64,000 nt of DNA, taken from positions 310,001-374,000 of the forward strand of contig JALBUN010000011.1 in assembly GCA_025174535.1 (NCBI GenBank). The letters run 5' to 3'. This stretch comes from Cantharellus purpuraceus. Taxonomy: Eukaryota; Basidiomycota; Agaricomycetes; Cantharellales; Hydnaceae. The stretch's first letter is position 1. Each line of letters begins with the position of its first letter. Below the pieces are notes generated by a model. The model was not told the origin of the DNA. It saw nothing but the letters and a program-made list of their open reading frames with translations, and searched no databases. Made by a program: the position numbers and the translations under genes. This document shows positions 22,875 to 34,642 of the stretch, piece after piece.

Positions 22875-25800
22875 ATGAGCAGAGGCTCTTTATATGGTGC
22901 ACCGAGCCACCAGCAGCTCGGAAATACCGCTGATCTCGCTACTCTCTCGCCAATATCGGACGATATCATCGTCTCATGTCTCCGTGAACGGTTTTTAAAT
23001 GACCAGGTTTACACTAGCATAGGCTCCCATGCCCTCGTTGCCGTCAATCCACACAAGTACGTTGCCAGCAATGCTGATTCCGTAATGTTCAAGTATGCCG
23101 CCGAGTACCGTGATACCTCTGGAGAAAAGGTGCAGGCAGCGCCACACATATTCCAATTGGCCAACAATGCCTATTACCACATGCGGCGGACAGGCCAGGA
23201 CCAGTCGATTGTGATGACGTGCGTCTTCATCTTTTTTTACCCTGAAATGCTTAACCTCTAATGAGCCATGCAGCGGAGAGACATGCAGCGGCAAGTCGGA
23301 GAACCGTCGACTAGCGATTAAGGCCATCCTCGAGCTTAGCGTCAGTAACCCGGGCAAAAAAGGAGCCAAGCTCTCTACCCAGATACCCTCTGCTGAATTT
23401 GTCATCGAGAGCTTTGGAAACGCGCGCACGCTCTTCAATCCCAACGCGTCGCGATTCGGCAAGTACACCGAGTTGCAGTTCACCGACCGCGGCCGACTCT
23501 GTGGTGTCAAGACCCTGGACTATTATCTCGAGCGGAACCGCATTGCAGGAGCCTTGTCAGGCGAGCGCAATTTCCACATATTCTATTACCTTGTCGCTGG
23601 TGCCAGTCCTGAAGAGCGACAACATCTCAGGTTACTTGACAAGGGAGGGTATCGGTATCTAGGGCATGGCGCTCGTCACAACCTTGGTCGGGATGACGAT
23701 GCTCTGCGTTTCGAGCAGCTTAAGCAGGCTCTAAAGAGCGTCGGGCTCAGTAAGCGTCACGTGGCCCAGACGTGCCAGTTGGTCGCAGCCATCATCCACC
23801 TTGGCCAACTCGACTTTACATTCGATCGGCACCGCAACGAGGACGCGGCGGTTGTTCGCAACTTGGATGTCCTTGAAATCGTTGCTGAGTTTCTTGGCGT
23901 TCAACCCGGTGCACTCGAGTCTGTCTTGAGCTACAAGACCAAGCTGGTCAAGAAGGAGCTTTGCACCGTCTTCCTAGACCCGGAAGGGGCGTCGGACAAT
24001 CGTGATGACCTTGCAAAGACTCTCTACTCGTTACTGTTCGCGTGGCTCAACGAATCTATCAACCAACGCCTCTGCCGCGACGACTTTACCACTTTCATCG
24101 GGCTCTTCGATCTTGCGGGGTCACAAAACCTTCCCTCGTCTGCCAGCAGGTCGAATTCGCTGGACCAGTTTTGCGTCAACTTTGCCAATGAACGTCTGCA
24201 ATACTGGATCCAGCGTCAACTATTCGAGGTCCACGTCGACGAGTACAATACGGAGGGTATCTCGAGATTAGTTCCTCAGCTTCCCTACTTTGACAACTCC
24301 GAGTGCGTGCGGCTCATCACCAACAAGCCTGGCGGCTTGATCCATATCATGGACGATCAAGCAAGACGACAGCCAAAGAAAACGGACCACACGATGGTCG
24401 AGGCTTTCGCTAAGCGGTGGGGGAACCACTCGTCCTTCAAGGTTGGCACTATGGATCGTTCAGGCTTCCCCACCTTCACTGTGAACCATTTCAATGGCCC
24501 CGTCACCTATTCGGCGGAGAACTTCCTCGAGCGCAATAGCGATGCGCTGAATCCCGACTTTGTTTCTCTCCTCCGTGGAAGCAGCTCAGAGGGCCCGCAG
24601 CACGCGGCCGCCGCCTCGGAACTGGCAGGGTCGATTAATCCGTTCGTAAGGGGGTTGTTCTCGGCCAAGGCCATTGCGACACAGGCGCACCCGCGACATG
24701 AGGACACAATCGTGGCGGCGCAGCAGCCCGTCAAACCGATGCGTGCACCTTCTACTCGTAGAAAAAAGTCGGTGAAACGGATGCCTACTTTGGGCGAGGA
24801 TGATAAAGACGGGGATGATGATGCGGCTGACCCACCGGCGGGCGGCATTCCGTGTGTCGCAGGCGAGTTTGCTTCGGCGCTCGACACGCTATTCCAAACG
24901 CTAGACGAGACGCAACCGTGGTATGTTTTCTGTATCAACCCCAACGATGCGCAGCTGCCGAACCAGCTCGAGGGCCGTGGTGTCAAGGCGCAAGTGCGGA
25001 GTAGCGGTATGCCTGAGATTGCTAAGCGGTCCGCGGTGGTGTTTGAGGCGAATATGACCCCCGACGAGTTCTGCGAGCGTTATGCGGATCAGATTGGTGC
25101 GCTTGATATCATTGAGGGTACGCCGTCGGAGAAAATCGAGCAGGCGAGGACAGCTCTTGGTCTACAGGCCCAGGATGTGGTGATTGGCCAGTATAAGGTA
25201 AGGATACCAAAAGTATTTGCAGCGAGATTTGCTCAGTTCTTTCTATAGGTGTTCCTTACGCATGCTGCGTTCCATAAGCTGGAGGACCACTTGCGCGCAA
25301 ATGATGTGGAAGAGATGAAGCGTAATCGGATGCGTGACGCTGAGGCAGAAGCAGGCCTGGATCCAAGAGGCACAGCAGATCCTTATGCGCCGTATTCGGC
25401 CCCAGGATCTGATAACGCCCCATCTTCGCTAGGCGGAGTGTATGCAGATGCTTTCAACCAGTCCAACCAAGCTTTGCCTCTCGTTTCAAACGCCTCTCCT
25501 TTCATGCGTGCAGGCATGTACAATGACGAGTACGATGATCGAAAGTCGCTTCGCAGCGAGGAGTATGATGGGCGCAGCCAGTTCACCAGTCACCGGGACG
25601 AGTCGACATCCAACTTTGGCACCGAGTCGTATGCGCCGTCGCGGAATATGTTCCAGAACGCGGATAAGAAGCCGTTGGTGGACAAGGAGGCGCTGCCTGG
25701 CGAGATTCTGGACGGCGAGGTTGCGGAGGAGATCAGGGACTCGTCTGCGCGGCGCAAGTGGCTTTTTTTGGTGTGGATGCTGACGTGGTGGTGTCCCACC

Positions 25801-28800
25801 TTCCTCATTGCGTGGATTGGGCGGATGAAGCGCTTAGATGTGCGTCAGGCGTGGCGGGAGAAGCTGGCGATCAATATCATCATTTGGTTCATCTGCGCGT
25901 GCATGGTTTTCGTCATTGCTGTACTTGGCGTGGTGATCTGCCCCACAGAGCATGTCTTCAGTACCAGTGAACTGCAGTCTCATTCACTGCAGAACAACCC
26001 CAACAATGCTTTAACGTCTATCCGAGGCGAGGTATTCGCCTTGAATGGTATCGCTGCCACACATCTTACGACAATCAGCATCATTCCTATCAAGGCTATT
26101 ATGAAGTATGCCGGTGTTCCTGCGGATGCTATTTTCCCAGTACAGGTAAGAGGGTTGTACCCGTGCGTGTGCCATCTCAACCAACGCTTGTGTGCAGGTC
26201 AGTGCTCTATGCAATGGCGTCAGTGGAAGCGTCAATCCCTATGTTGTATTGGACTCGGACAACACAACGGATCCGAACGCGCAATACCACGACTTCCGGG
26301 TCTTCACCAACGACTCGCGTCCAGATTGGTACTTTGAGCAGATGGTCCAGATGCGATTCTTGTATCGTGCTGGGTTCCTTGGTTTCCAGCCCAACGAGAT
26401 CAAGAACATGGCAAACCAGGGGAAGGCGGTTGGGATCTTTGAAGGGCTTGTCTACGACGTCACCGACTATATTAACAAAGGACCAGCCTTGCGTGCCCCC
26501 AGCGGCCAACAAGTCCCTGGCGGAATTGATGTCAACTTTATGGACCCAGCCGTGATCGACGTGTTCAGGCTCAACGCCGGCAGAGATGTCACCAATATCC
26601 TGAACCGGCTGAATATCGACTCCAATGTGCTCTCAGACCAAAAGACATGCCTCCGGAATCTGTTCACCATTGGCAAGGTAGATCACCGAAACGACCCTCA
26701 GTGCCTGTTTGCCACGTACATCCTTCTTGTGCTGTCCATTATCATGGTCAGCATTATTGGCTTCAAGTTCTTGGCTGCTCTACAGTTTGGCGCGGCTCGC
26801 GCTCCAGAAGACCACGACAAGTTTGTTATTTGTCAGGTGCCTTGTTATACGGAAGGCGAGGAGTCGATGCGCAACACCATTGATTCGCTGGCAAAGTCCA
26901 AGTACGACGACAAGCGCAAGCTGTTGTTCATTATCTGTGACGGTATGATCGTCGGTTCCGGCAACGACAGGCCCACACCGCGTATCGTTCTCGATATTCT
27001 GGGTGCCGATCCCAATCTTGATCCGGAACCCTTGAGTTTCCTATCTCTTGGCGAAGGAGCGAAGCAGCATAATATGGGCAAGGTTTATTCGGGCTTGTAT
27101 GAATGTGCTGGTCACGTTGTGCCCTACCTCGTCTGTGTCAAAGTGGGAAAGCCAAGCGAGCGCCAACGTCCTGGAAACCGAGGGAAGCGTGACTCTCAAA
27201 TGATTTTGATGCACTTCTTCAATAAGGTGAGTGGTTTTGGGTTACGAGAAAGAGAGGCCATTGCGCTCACCCCTTTGTATAGGTTCACTTCAACGCACCG
27301 ATGAACCCGTTGGAGTTGGAGATGTATCATCAGATCAAGAACGTTATCGGCGTGAATCCCACCTTTTACGAATATCTTTTCACTGTCGATGCAGATACGA
27401 CGGTTGCGCCGTTATCTCTCAATCGTTTGGTGTCCGCGTGCGTATCATGTCAATGACCACGCATGTTTATGTTGACCTGATGACGATATGTGTATTAGCA
27501 TGATCCACGATAAGAAGGTTATTGGTGTCTGTGGAGAAACCTCGTTGTCCAATTCAAAGCAATCTATCATTACCATGATGCAGGTTAGCTTTCTTGGCAG
27601 GATTTACTATTGTCTTGGAACTGACTGGTTTGTGCGATGCATTCAGGTGTATGAGTACTTCATCTCGCACCATCTTGCAAAGGCGTTTGAAAGTCTTTTT
27701 GGTTCGGTCACCTGTTTACCTGGTTGTTTCTCTATGTATCGCCTCCGGACGCCCGACAGCCACAAACCGCTCTTCATCTCTACTGCGCTCATTCAGGATT
27801 ACTCTGAGAACCGCGTGGACACCCTACACGTCAAGAACCTACTGCACTTGGGTGAAGATCGGTATCTGACGACGTTGCTTCTGAAGCACTTCCCTAACTT
27901 CAAAACGAGCTTTGTCCGAGATGCTCAGGCGCAGACGGTCGCTCCCGAGAACTGGAACATCTTGCTCTCACAACGGCGGCGTTGGATTAACTCTACCATC
28001 CATAATTTGGCGGAGTTGGTGTTCCTCGAGCGGTTGTGTGGTTTCTGCTGTTTCTCGATGAGGTTCATCGTCTTTATCGATTTGCTGTCGACGCTCATCC
28101 AGCCTGTCACGGTTGCTTATGTGAGTACTTCTGTTTTGTCCATTGGCTCGTGCCTCACAGTATATGCCGGGCAGATTGTCTACTTGGTCTACCTTGTAGT
28201 GGCGCAGCATAAGCAGGTTCCAGTACTCTCTCTGGTCTTGATAGGTGCCATTTATGGTCTTCAAGCTCTCATTTTCATTTTCCGACGGAAATGGGATATG
28301 ATCGGATGGATGTTGTTTTACATCCTTGCCATACCGGCGTTTTCATTCCTTCTTCCACTGTACTCTTTCTGGAAGATGGACGACTTCTCATGGGGTGCCA
28401 CTCGTGTGGTGCTTGGTGAAAAGGGAAAGAAATTGATCGTACACGTGAGTCTTCGTGGTTCTTGTTGTGTTTTCTTGATTCAGTTTGTTTCGTATTCAGG
28501 ATGAAGGCAAATTCGATCCTCGGTCGATACCTTTGAAGTCGTGGAATGACTATGTACGTCTTCGAGGCCTTACCTCGGCTAGCCGTGCTGAATAGTTTTC
28601 GTGTTTAGGAAAACGAGCTTTGGGATAAAGAGTCCAATCATAGTATTGGATCTTGGGTCCCACCACCAAAGGTGAAAGACTACGAATCGCACACAGCTTC
28701 TATCTACGGTCGAGAGACGTATTATGAACCCGCACACTCCCGGTCGTATTCGCCGGCGCCATCAAACACACAGTTACCCATGCATACAGGTGGCGGCTAT

Positions 28801-29112
28801 GGCTCTGGCTCGGGTCGCAATACGCCTGTCGGTGGCGGACCTTATCTCCACCAGCCAGCACCGTCGCGTCCTGTCTCCAACTACCTCGATATGCAAATAC
28901 CATCGACTCGAAGCCCAGATCTCGGCGACGGCCAGCCGACCGATTCGGACATTGACCGTGCCGTGCAGGATATTCTTCGCGATGCGGACCTCAACACGAT
29001 CACAAAACGTGAAATTCGTCGAAAGCTCGAGGAGTTCTTCGGGGTGGACCTGTCGAATAGGAAAGCGGCGATAAACGCCACCATCGACAGGGTCCTACTC
29101 AGCCATGCATAA
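22875..29112 (+). CDS. Chitin synthase with myosin motor-like domain (class V/VII type)
   Basis: Large membrane enzyme that polymerises UDP-GlcNAc into chitin at growth sites. Domains in order: a myosin motor-like head with P-loop GETCSGKSE split by the first intron (23219-23274) and [20 protein letters not shown]; a Ser-rich linker; TM helices [20 protein letters not shown] and [22 protein letters not shown] cytochrome b5-like segment ([14 protein letters not shown]) precedes the synthase core. Catalytic motifs are [29 protein letters not shown] and QRRRWINST. Several C-terminal TM helices follow, then a DEK-like C-terminal domain ([26 protein letters not shown] in part). The intron ending at 28173 uses GGGCAG to give VAYIVYLVYL. 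The gene is complete, about 1,900 residues. The P-loop has Cys where Gly is usual. Confidence 0.95.
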
Positions 29113-30311
29113 GACTTAATAATAATAATAGCAACAACTTGGACGATGGGTTATGGTTCTTCCTTCTTCGCAACAGCTCATGGACACACTCTCCCTCTCT
29201 CTCCTCGCTGCATTCTTTCGCTCACTGCATCGCCTTTCGGACATTTCATGTGCTTTCGCCCCCCATCCTTTTTAGATAAATTAGAATGTGAGCTTATGCA
29301 TGGTAATACCACACGTGTGGAGTTCAAGATTTTGTTATACAAAATGGTCAACCAAAAAGAGCACAGCATCGCGGTTCAAGCTGCTGCGCTGCTCGAGCTC
29401 CAGCGTGGGAGGGACGGCGAGTTGCCAGACTCGGGATCTCGGGATCTAATTTTGCGAATACTTCCGACAATTATATGGAACCCTTCTTCCGTCAATGATG
29501 TCTGCCACTACTTGAGCACCTGCTCGCACTTCGGATCGGGTCAAGTAAAAATCTTGGCAGGAGATTCCTCTATCACCGTCTTTGTCACCTTAGATTAATA
29601 TGGCAGCATTGATAATCTCTGTGCGCCAGCCATGTGCAAGGGGGATATCCGTAGACGCGTACGTTGAGTTGCCGCTCGGCAACTCAAAATTGGAAACACC
29701 CCTATAGTGTATTTCTTTATTGCAGCTCCTAATTTGTCTCATATGCACGCCAAAAAATTCCTGAAATCCACCAGCTTAAAACTGTACAGTTTCAGAAGGT
29801 AATTTAATCCCAGTGGTCAAGCAGCGAAAGAACCAGTTCTTCGTCGGACAACCAATGCCGGAGATTAATTTGGAGTGGAGCTTGTTATGATCGCCGTTAT
29901 GTGGGGTAGACGCGTCCCAAATGTACCCCAAGCCTAGTACATACACGTGCTCGCGTCCGAACTTGAGAACCCCTCCCTGCCCCTTTCTTCAAAAGCCAAC
30001 CTGAGGTTCTAATTCCCACAGGGAAATTGACATTCGCACCAGCCAAAAATAATAATTACAGAGGGACCAGGAGGGACGGGTATACAAAATGAAACCAGCA
30101 AAGCAGGACAAGATGCTTTGAAACAACAAGATTGTACATACTGTGTAGTTACATACAGCAATGGATAGCGCACACATGTAGGACGACGCAAACAACGAGG
30201 TTTTACAGCGAGATAGGTGAGATGGATGGTGTGTAACCAATTTTAGGGAGCTGAAAAGACTTCTGGACGACCATTGGATTTCAATTGTCGAATCCAACCC
30301 AGTGTTGCAGA
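29113..30311. other. Intergenic region downstream of chitin synthase
   Basis: An AAT microsatellite lies at 29117-29131. A plus-strand ORF at 29146-29598 (150 codons) resembles no family; it may be 3' UTR or chance. The rest shows nothing. Confidence 0.4.
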
Positions 30312-31631
30312 TCATTGCAGTCTCACAGCGGAGTAGGACCAGGACGCAATGTCCGACCACGTACCGCCACTATGTTGAGAAGAGCCTGTGGAGCTGCCAC
30401 GAGTAGGATCGCCAGCGTTCATGGGTAGCTCGCTTTGTACTGTGAAAGTATTTGACACTTCGGAATCAGGACCCTTATAGCAAGCACCCGGTAAGCCCTG
30501 TGATGAAGCAACAAGCAGAATGATGACGTACAAAGAATCCCTTTGAGGCGGACTCACGCGGCATAGCCTGATCGCTAGAGAGAGACGACTTGTATAAAGA
30601 AGGCATAGACATATGCATGTGGGTATGGGGTTGTGTCTACATGTAATGAATAACAGGGGCGTTACTAGGATCGATAGATTTCTTAGGAGTGGGTTCAAAG
30701 CAAAAGGGCAGGACGGCGTGGGGGGTATGGGTTCAAAAGATAAAGACAAAACACTCGCCAAGTATGTGGGACTAGACTCTGAGGATGAGCTGGAACCAGA
30801 TGAAGACCTTCGGTGGTGATTGGGGAGCGACCATGGGGATGGAGCGGCAAGGTGAGTGGTGTTGGTTTGATTCGAGAATGAAGTCCACAGAAAAGGGGTT
30901 TCCCTTGACTGCTGCGGAACGGGTGGATCAACAGGTGAAGGCTGTTGGGTTATATTGCTGGGAGGCTGCAATTGATATATGGCCCGCTGTAGAGGCGTAG
31001 GTCCCGCCACGGAGGACGCCAATGAGCGCAAGCTGGAGTGGTTGCCATGAGATGTAGACAACGCGTCGACCAAGGGGTCTACCGGAGCCTGGAGCAGACA
31101 CGAATGAACTAGGATCACTAGCCCTCAGGCGATGATGCCTGAGAATGGCAGATAAAAAACACTCGCCAGATATGTATTCCGCTGAGGGTAATCTTCGGCC
31201 GGTGGCGGTGACATCTTGCGGCGCTTCGAGCGCCTCGGATACTCGTCTGATAACGGGGGGCTGTGCATCTGTATGGGGGGAACAATGTAGCCCGAAGCCG
31301 ACGGCTGCATCTGCAATTTGCGAATTTCGGCGCGAAGGGAGTCATTCTCTTCCTTCAGCTCGCGCAACTTGGCTTGCGTTGTAGGCAGGTTGGCCACATC
31401 GTCCGCTGAAAGTGCCAGCGCTGTCTGCAGCTTTGACACTGTCTGCTCAAGCTAGAGGACCTTGTTTAGCAACGAGAAGAGACCGCTCGATGTATATGAA
31501 GAGATAAGAACCTGTTCGATGTACGCCTTACGTTTTGCGCGATGTCTAGCCTGCGCCTTGGCGTTCCTGCTCTTGCCGGCCCAGAGCTCGTTGGAGCTGT
31601 CGCCAACGGGGCTGGCGATGGCGGGAGACAT
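30312..31631 (-). CDS. bZIP transcription factor
   Basis: Predicted nuclear DNA-binding protein. The first exon (ATG 31631) reads MSPAIASP and then a basic region, KSRNAKAQARHRAKRKAYIE, with the N-x7-R spacing of bZIP proteins. After a short intron the zipper continues as LEQTVSKLQTALAL and a Leu-rich coil, TTQAKLRELKEENDSLRAEI. A bipartite basic cluster (RRSKRRKM) could be a nuclear signal. The C-terminal part, reached by one or more introns, is Ser/Pro-rich (SSGSSSSSESSPTYL) and ends WSDIASWSYSAVRLQ. Exon joins in the low-complexity half are tentative. The upstream region is unusually long (1.7 kb) and has a 10-base direct repeat near the start. Confidence 0.8.
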
Positions 31632-33352
31632 CGAAGGAGAGGTTAAAAAGAAAGATGGGAGGAGAAGATAGAGTCTTCACGCGTTGGATAAGTCAGCATC
31701 CAGATTGAAATCTTATAGGTAGCCACTGTCACGTACAAACGTCACTGTCACGGTCCGATGTTTCCGCTACTGGAACCGAAAGTATCTGTCACACCACAAG
31801 GTCCAACACGTTCCCAACCTTCTCTTCTAGTCATATCTCCTCAGCGTGTTACTCAGTCTTTGGCTCTCACTTTCATCTCGCTGGATCCACCATGACAGAT
31901 TTCCCTCCTAAGCGTCTCTAAGCGGTTGCGAGTATTTCTGTCGCGGCCAGGGCATTGTTCATTGTCCGTACAGGGAGGCGTTTATTCATGAGCCATGCCA
32001 TTTTGGTCGCAATCTATAAATGCGAATCACTAGCAGCTCGGGTCAGTGTCCTGGTGCCAGCAGCTTACCAGGCTCTGTAAGCGCTGATTTCCCATAAATC
32101 TTCCCCTCCTACCACGTTCCGTGTTAGAATAGCTGGTGCTTCTTTTTCGCTGCTGATCTTTCTCCCAGAGCAATCGCTCTTCTTGTGATATTTCTTTTCC
32201 CTCCCGCTCCTTGCGCTCTAATCATTACTAGTTCCCATCTCGGCTTACCCCATTTAGATTGGCCTTCTTTCTGACCCAAGCAATATACTATAAAGATTCA
32301 GAGAATAGAGAAAGCGGATGGGACACACTCACCATCAGATAACAAGGCAAATCACCGAGTATGGTCTAACCCGCCAGGCAACTGCGCCCTTACTCCGTGC
32401 ACCAGATGCAGTCAAGGGTCGCTCCCGCAACTCGCATCCAGTGCTGCCACGAAGTCGAAGCTGGTGCCCGCGATCAACACGTCTCACAGCGTGCTTCCAC
32501 CGTCTATGGGCTCACCAGACCCTGCTAGGCCTTGGTACTGCCCTTTCCGAAGCGGACCTGTTAGTGATAACCAGACGAGGGCTTATTGGTTCGAGAATAG
32601 TCCCTTCCACCGTAAGCCTGTTAAGACCTCGGAGTTCAAGCGATTTACAATACCAAGTTGTTCCATTTGTTGCTTTTTGTTGTGGCACGAGACACTGGAA
32701 ACCATGCGTCTTGTTGTTCCGGCTGTCTGGTATCAACCCAATTTCCCTTCCAAATTGTTGCGAGTCATTAGACACTATCTGCCGTCTCACCCTGACTTGG
32801 GGCGAGTTGCAAGCCATTGGCTACCGGCTGTGATGCATTATAGATTATGGTGAGTCGTGAATCACCGGCGACAGATTGTCAGTTATTGCGGATTGTTGAT
32901 GAGCTCAGTCGCCTTTTGCCCCTAATTGAGGCAATGCATCAGTAGCATAAGTCAGCAATCATCCACAAACAGCTTAGCAGCATCACCTTTTTCGCTTCCG
33001 TGTTCACGCTACTGTCCCATAATAGCACAACCTTAATACCCCATCATATTCATGGGCTTCACGCCAATGGATCACTATCGACCTCGCCATGCTCCACGGA
33101 AAATACAAACCTCGAGGCTTAATTATTAAGACCACCAGTCACACAACCATCTCATGTGTCCACAATTCGAAGCATCCCTTCATATAAACTGACTTCAGCA
33201 TCTTGGCGGACCGACCTGGTGAAACAGCATTGTCCCAGAAAGCCATCTGGTAACACCACCTGACCAGACAGATAGTACAAATCAGGAGAGGGCACTGACA
33301 CCCAGCGGCGCATGTATTATATAATCTGAGGTCGCCATGCACGAGGTGCCTT
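31632..33352. other. Long upstream region of the bZIP gene
   Basis: A 1.7 kb stretch with no recognised gene. CACTGTCACG occurs twice (31724-31733 and 31743-31752). The ORF at 32318-32833 (+) and overlapping frames have no family features. Confidence 0.4.
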
Positions 33353-34642
33353 TCATCGCTTACTCCCGCTCAGCCAGGTCAATACAACATCTCGACCCTG
33401 AATCTGCCTGTCAGCCGCTGTCGAGCGATATGCCTCGGCTAGTCGTTCTGTTGCGAGTTCGTCAAGCAGCTTCAGATGGTCAGCAGACGGAGCACGCGTT
33501 TGAGATTCTGACGGTGCATTTGGAGAAGACAAAAGACGCGCTGAGGTCTAAAGTAGCAGAGATCAGACGGCCTCTCAAAGGAAGAAATAGTAGAAGGTCT
33601 GTACCAGTTTGACCCCCCACCATGCTCTTTTAGCCGCGTTGCCCTGGCTCGAGTCCGGTTCGTCCATGTCAATAACGCGAAGGAACATTTTTGACGCTAG
33701 AGCGATATCACCTGCAGTGTACGCTGTTTCCGCGAACCGCAGGACATAAAAGGGATTTTGTGAGGCGAGCAAGAGGACGTGTGCCAATGCCTGAAGCGAT
33801 AATGTATATCTGTTGTGTAAAGTCCGAGGTGATATACAAAGGGACAAGGGTAAGCAAGTCGATATGAGAGAAGAGTGATGATCACGGACAAATTTAATTC
33901 GGCATAGATATCTGCAAGCTCAGTCCACGCCTCTACATCTGTGTAAAAGATGTCTAAGTATTTGGTGAGCTCCGCGACAGCGCGAAGGACCGTTTGAGGC
34001 CCTTGGCTTCGAAGCACAGAAATCTGTCGCTTCCATAACGCCTGTACCACAATTATGTGCCACAATAGATGATGGACATGTGTCAAAATGTGGCGTGAGG
34101 GCTACATGAAACGTGGAAGCATGGAAACGAAATAAACGCACAACGTTCGTATCATCCACTTTTAATGCAGCCTCGTAGAAATTCAAGGCGTCTCCGGGAT
34201 TACCATCCGCTTCGATACGCATGCCCTTGAGGCATTCGACTCGCGGAGAGCCTGGGAACTCTTCTATGAGTCGTTCGAGACACGCCTAATAAACAATAAG
34301 CAACAGCGTGGGTGCCCAATGAGCTCATGAATCATTAGAAATTTTAATCCCTAAGGACCGATTACGAACATCTGCTATGTCCAGCCGTCCGATATCTAGT
34401 GATGCCAGAGCTAGCTGTTCTAAGAATGCCCATGCTACACAGGCCCGCGAAGACCGAATCAAACAACCCTCGGCATGTCAGTCAAGCCCTGGGATGCGTG
34501 CATGAAATGGCACACCATCATCCCCCATCTTTTCCAGTCCGCCGCTCTCCAGCACGTATGTGCCTTTTTGCACGATTTGTTCCGGGGCGCGGGTGCCGCG
34601 TGCCCGCCATGTCGCTAGTTGTTCCAGCGCCGCCGCCAACAT
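33353..34642 (-). CDS. EMC2: ER membrane protein complex subunit 2 (EMC2)
   Basis: TPR-repeat scaffold subunit of the ER membrane protein complex, which inserts tail-anchored and multipass proteins (family knowledge). The frame was joined from ATG 34642: MLAAALEQLATWRARGT, then AWAFLEQLALASLDIGRLDI, ACLERLIEEFPGSPRVECLK, EADGNPGDALNFYEAALKVD, TKYLDIFYTDVEAWTELADI and YAELNLYTLSLQALAHVLLL. QNPFYVLRFAETAYTAGD and KRAWWGVKL follow. The last exon gives LKLLDELATERLAEAYRS and ends LTWLSGSKR. The order and the EAW-ELADIY and QNPFY-LR-AE-YT signatures are diagnostic of EMC2. Introns are short; the one after GRLDIAD starts GTTCGT. Complete, about 320 residues. Confidence 0.9.

Noticed and set aside
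29146..29598. 150-codon plus-strand ORF after the chitin synthase
   Set aside because: No family resemblance; it fits 3' flank or chance. Kept only as a remark in the spacer entry.
32318..32833. 171-codon plus-strand ORF in the bZIP upstream region
   Set aside because: No domain, no splice context, and overlapping frames are equally open.
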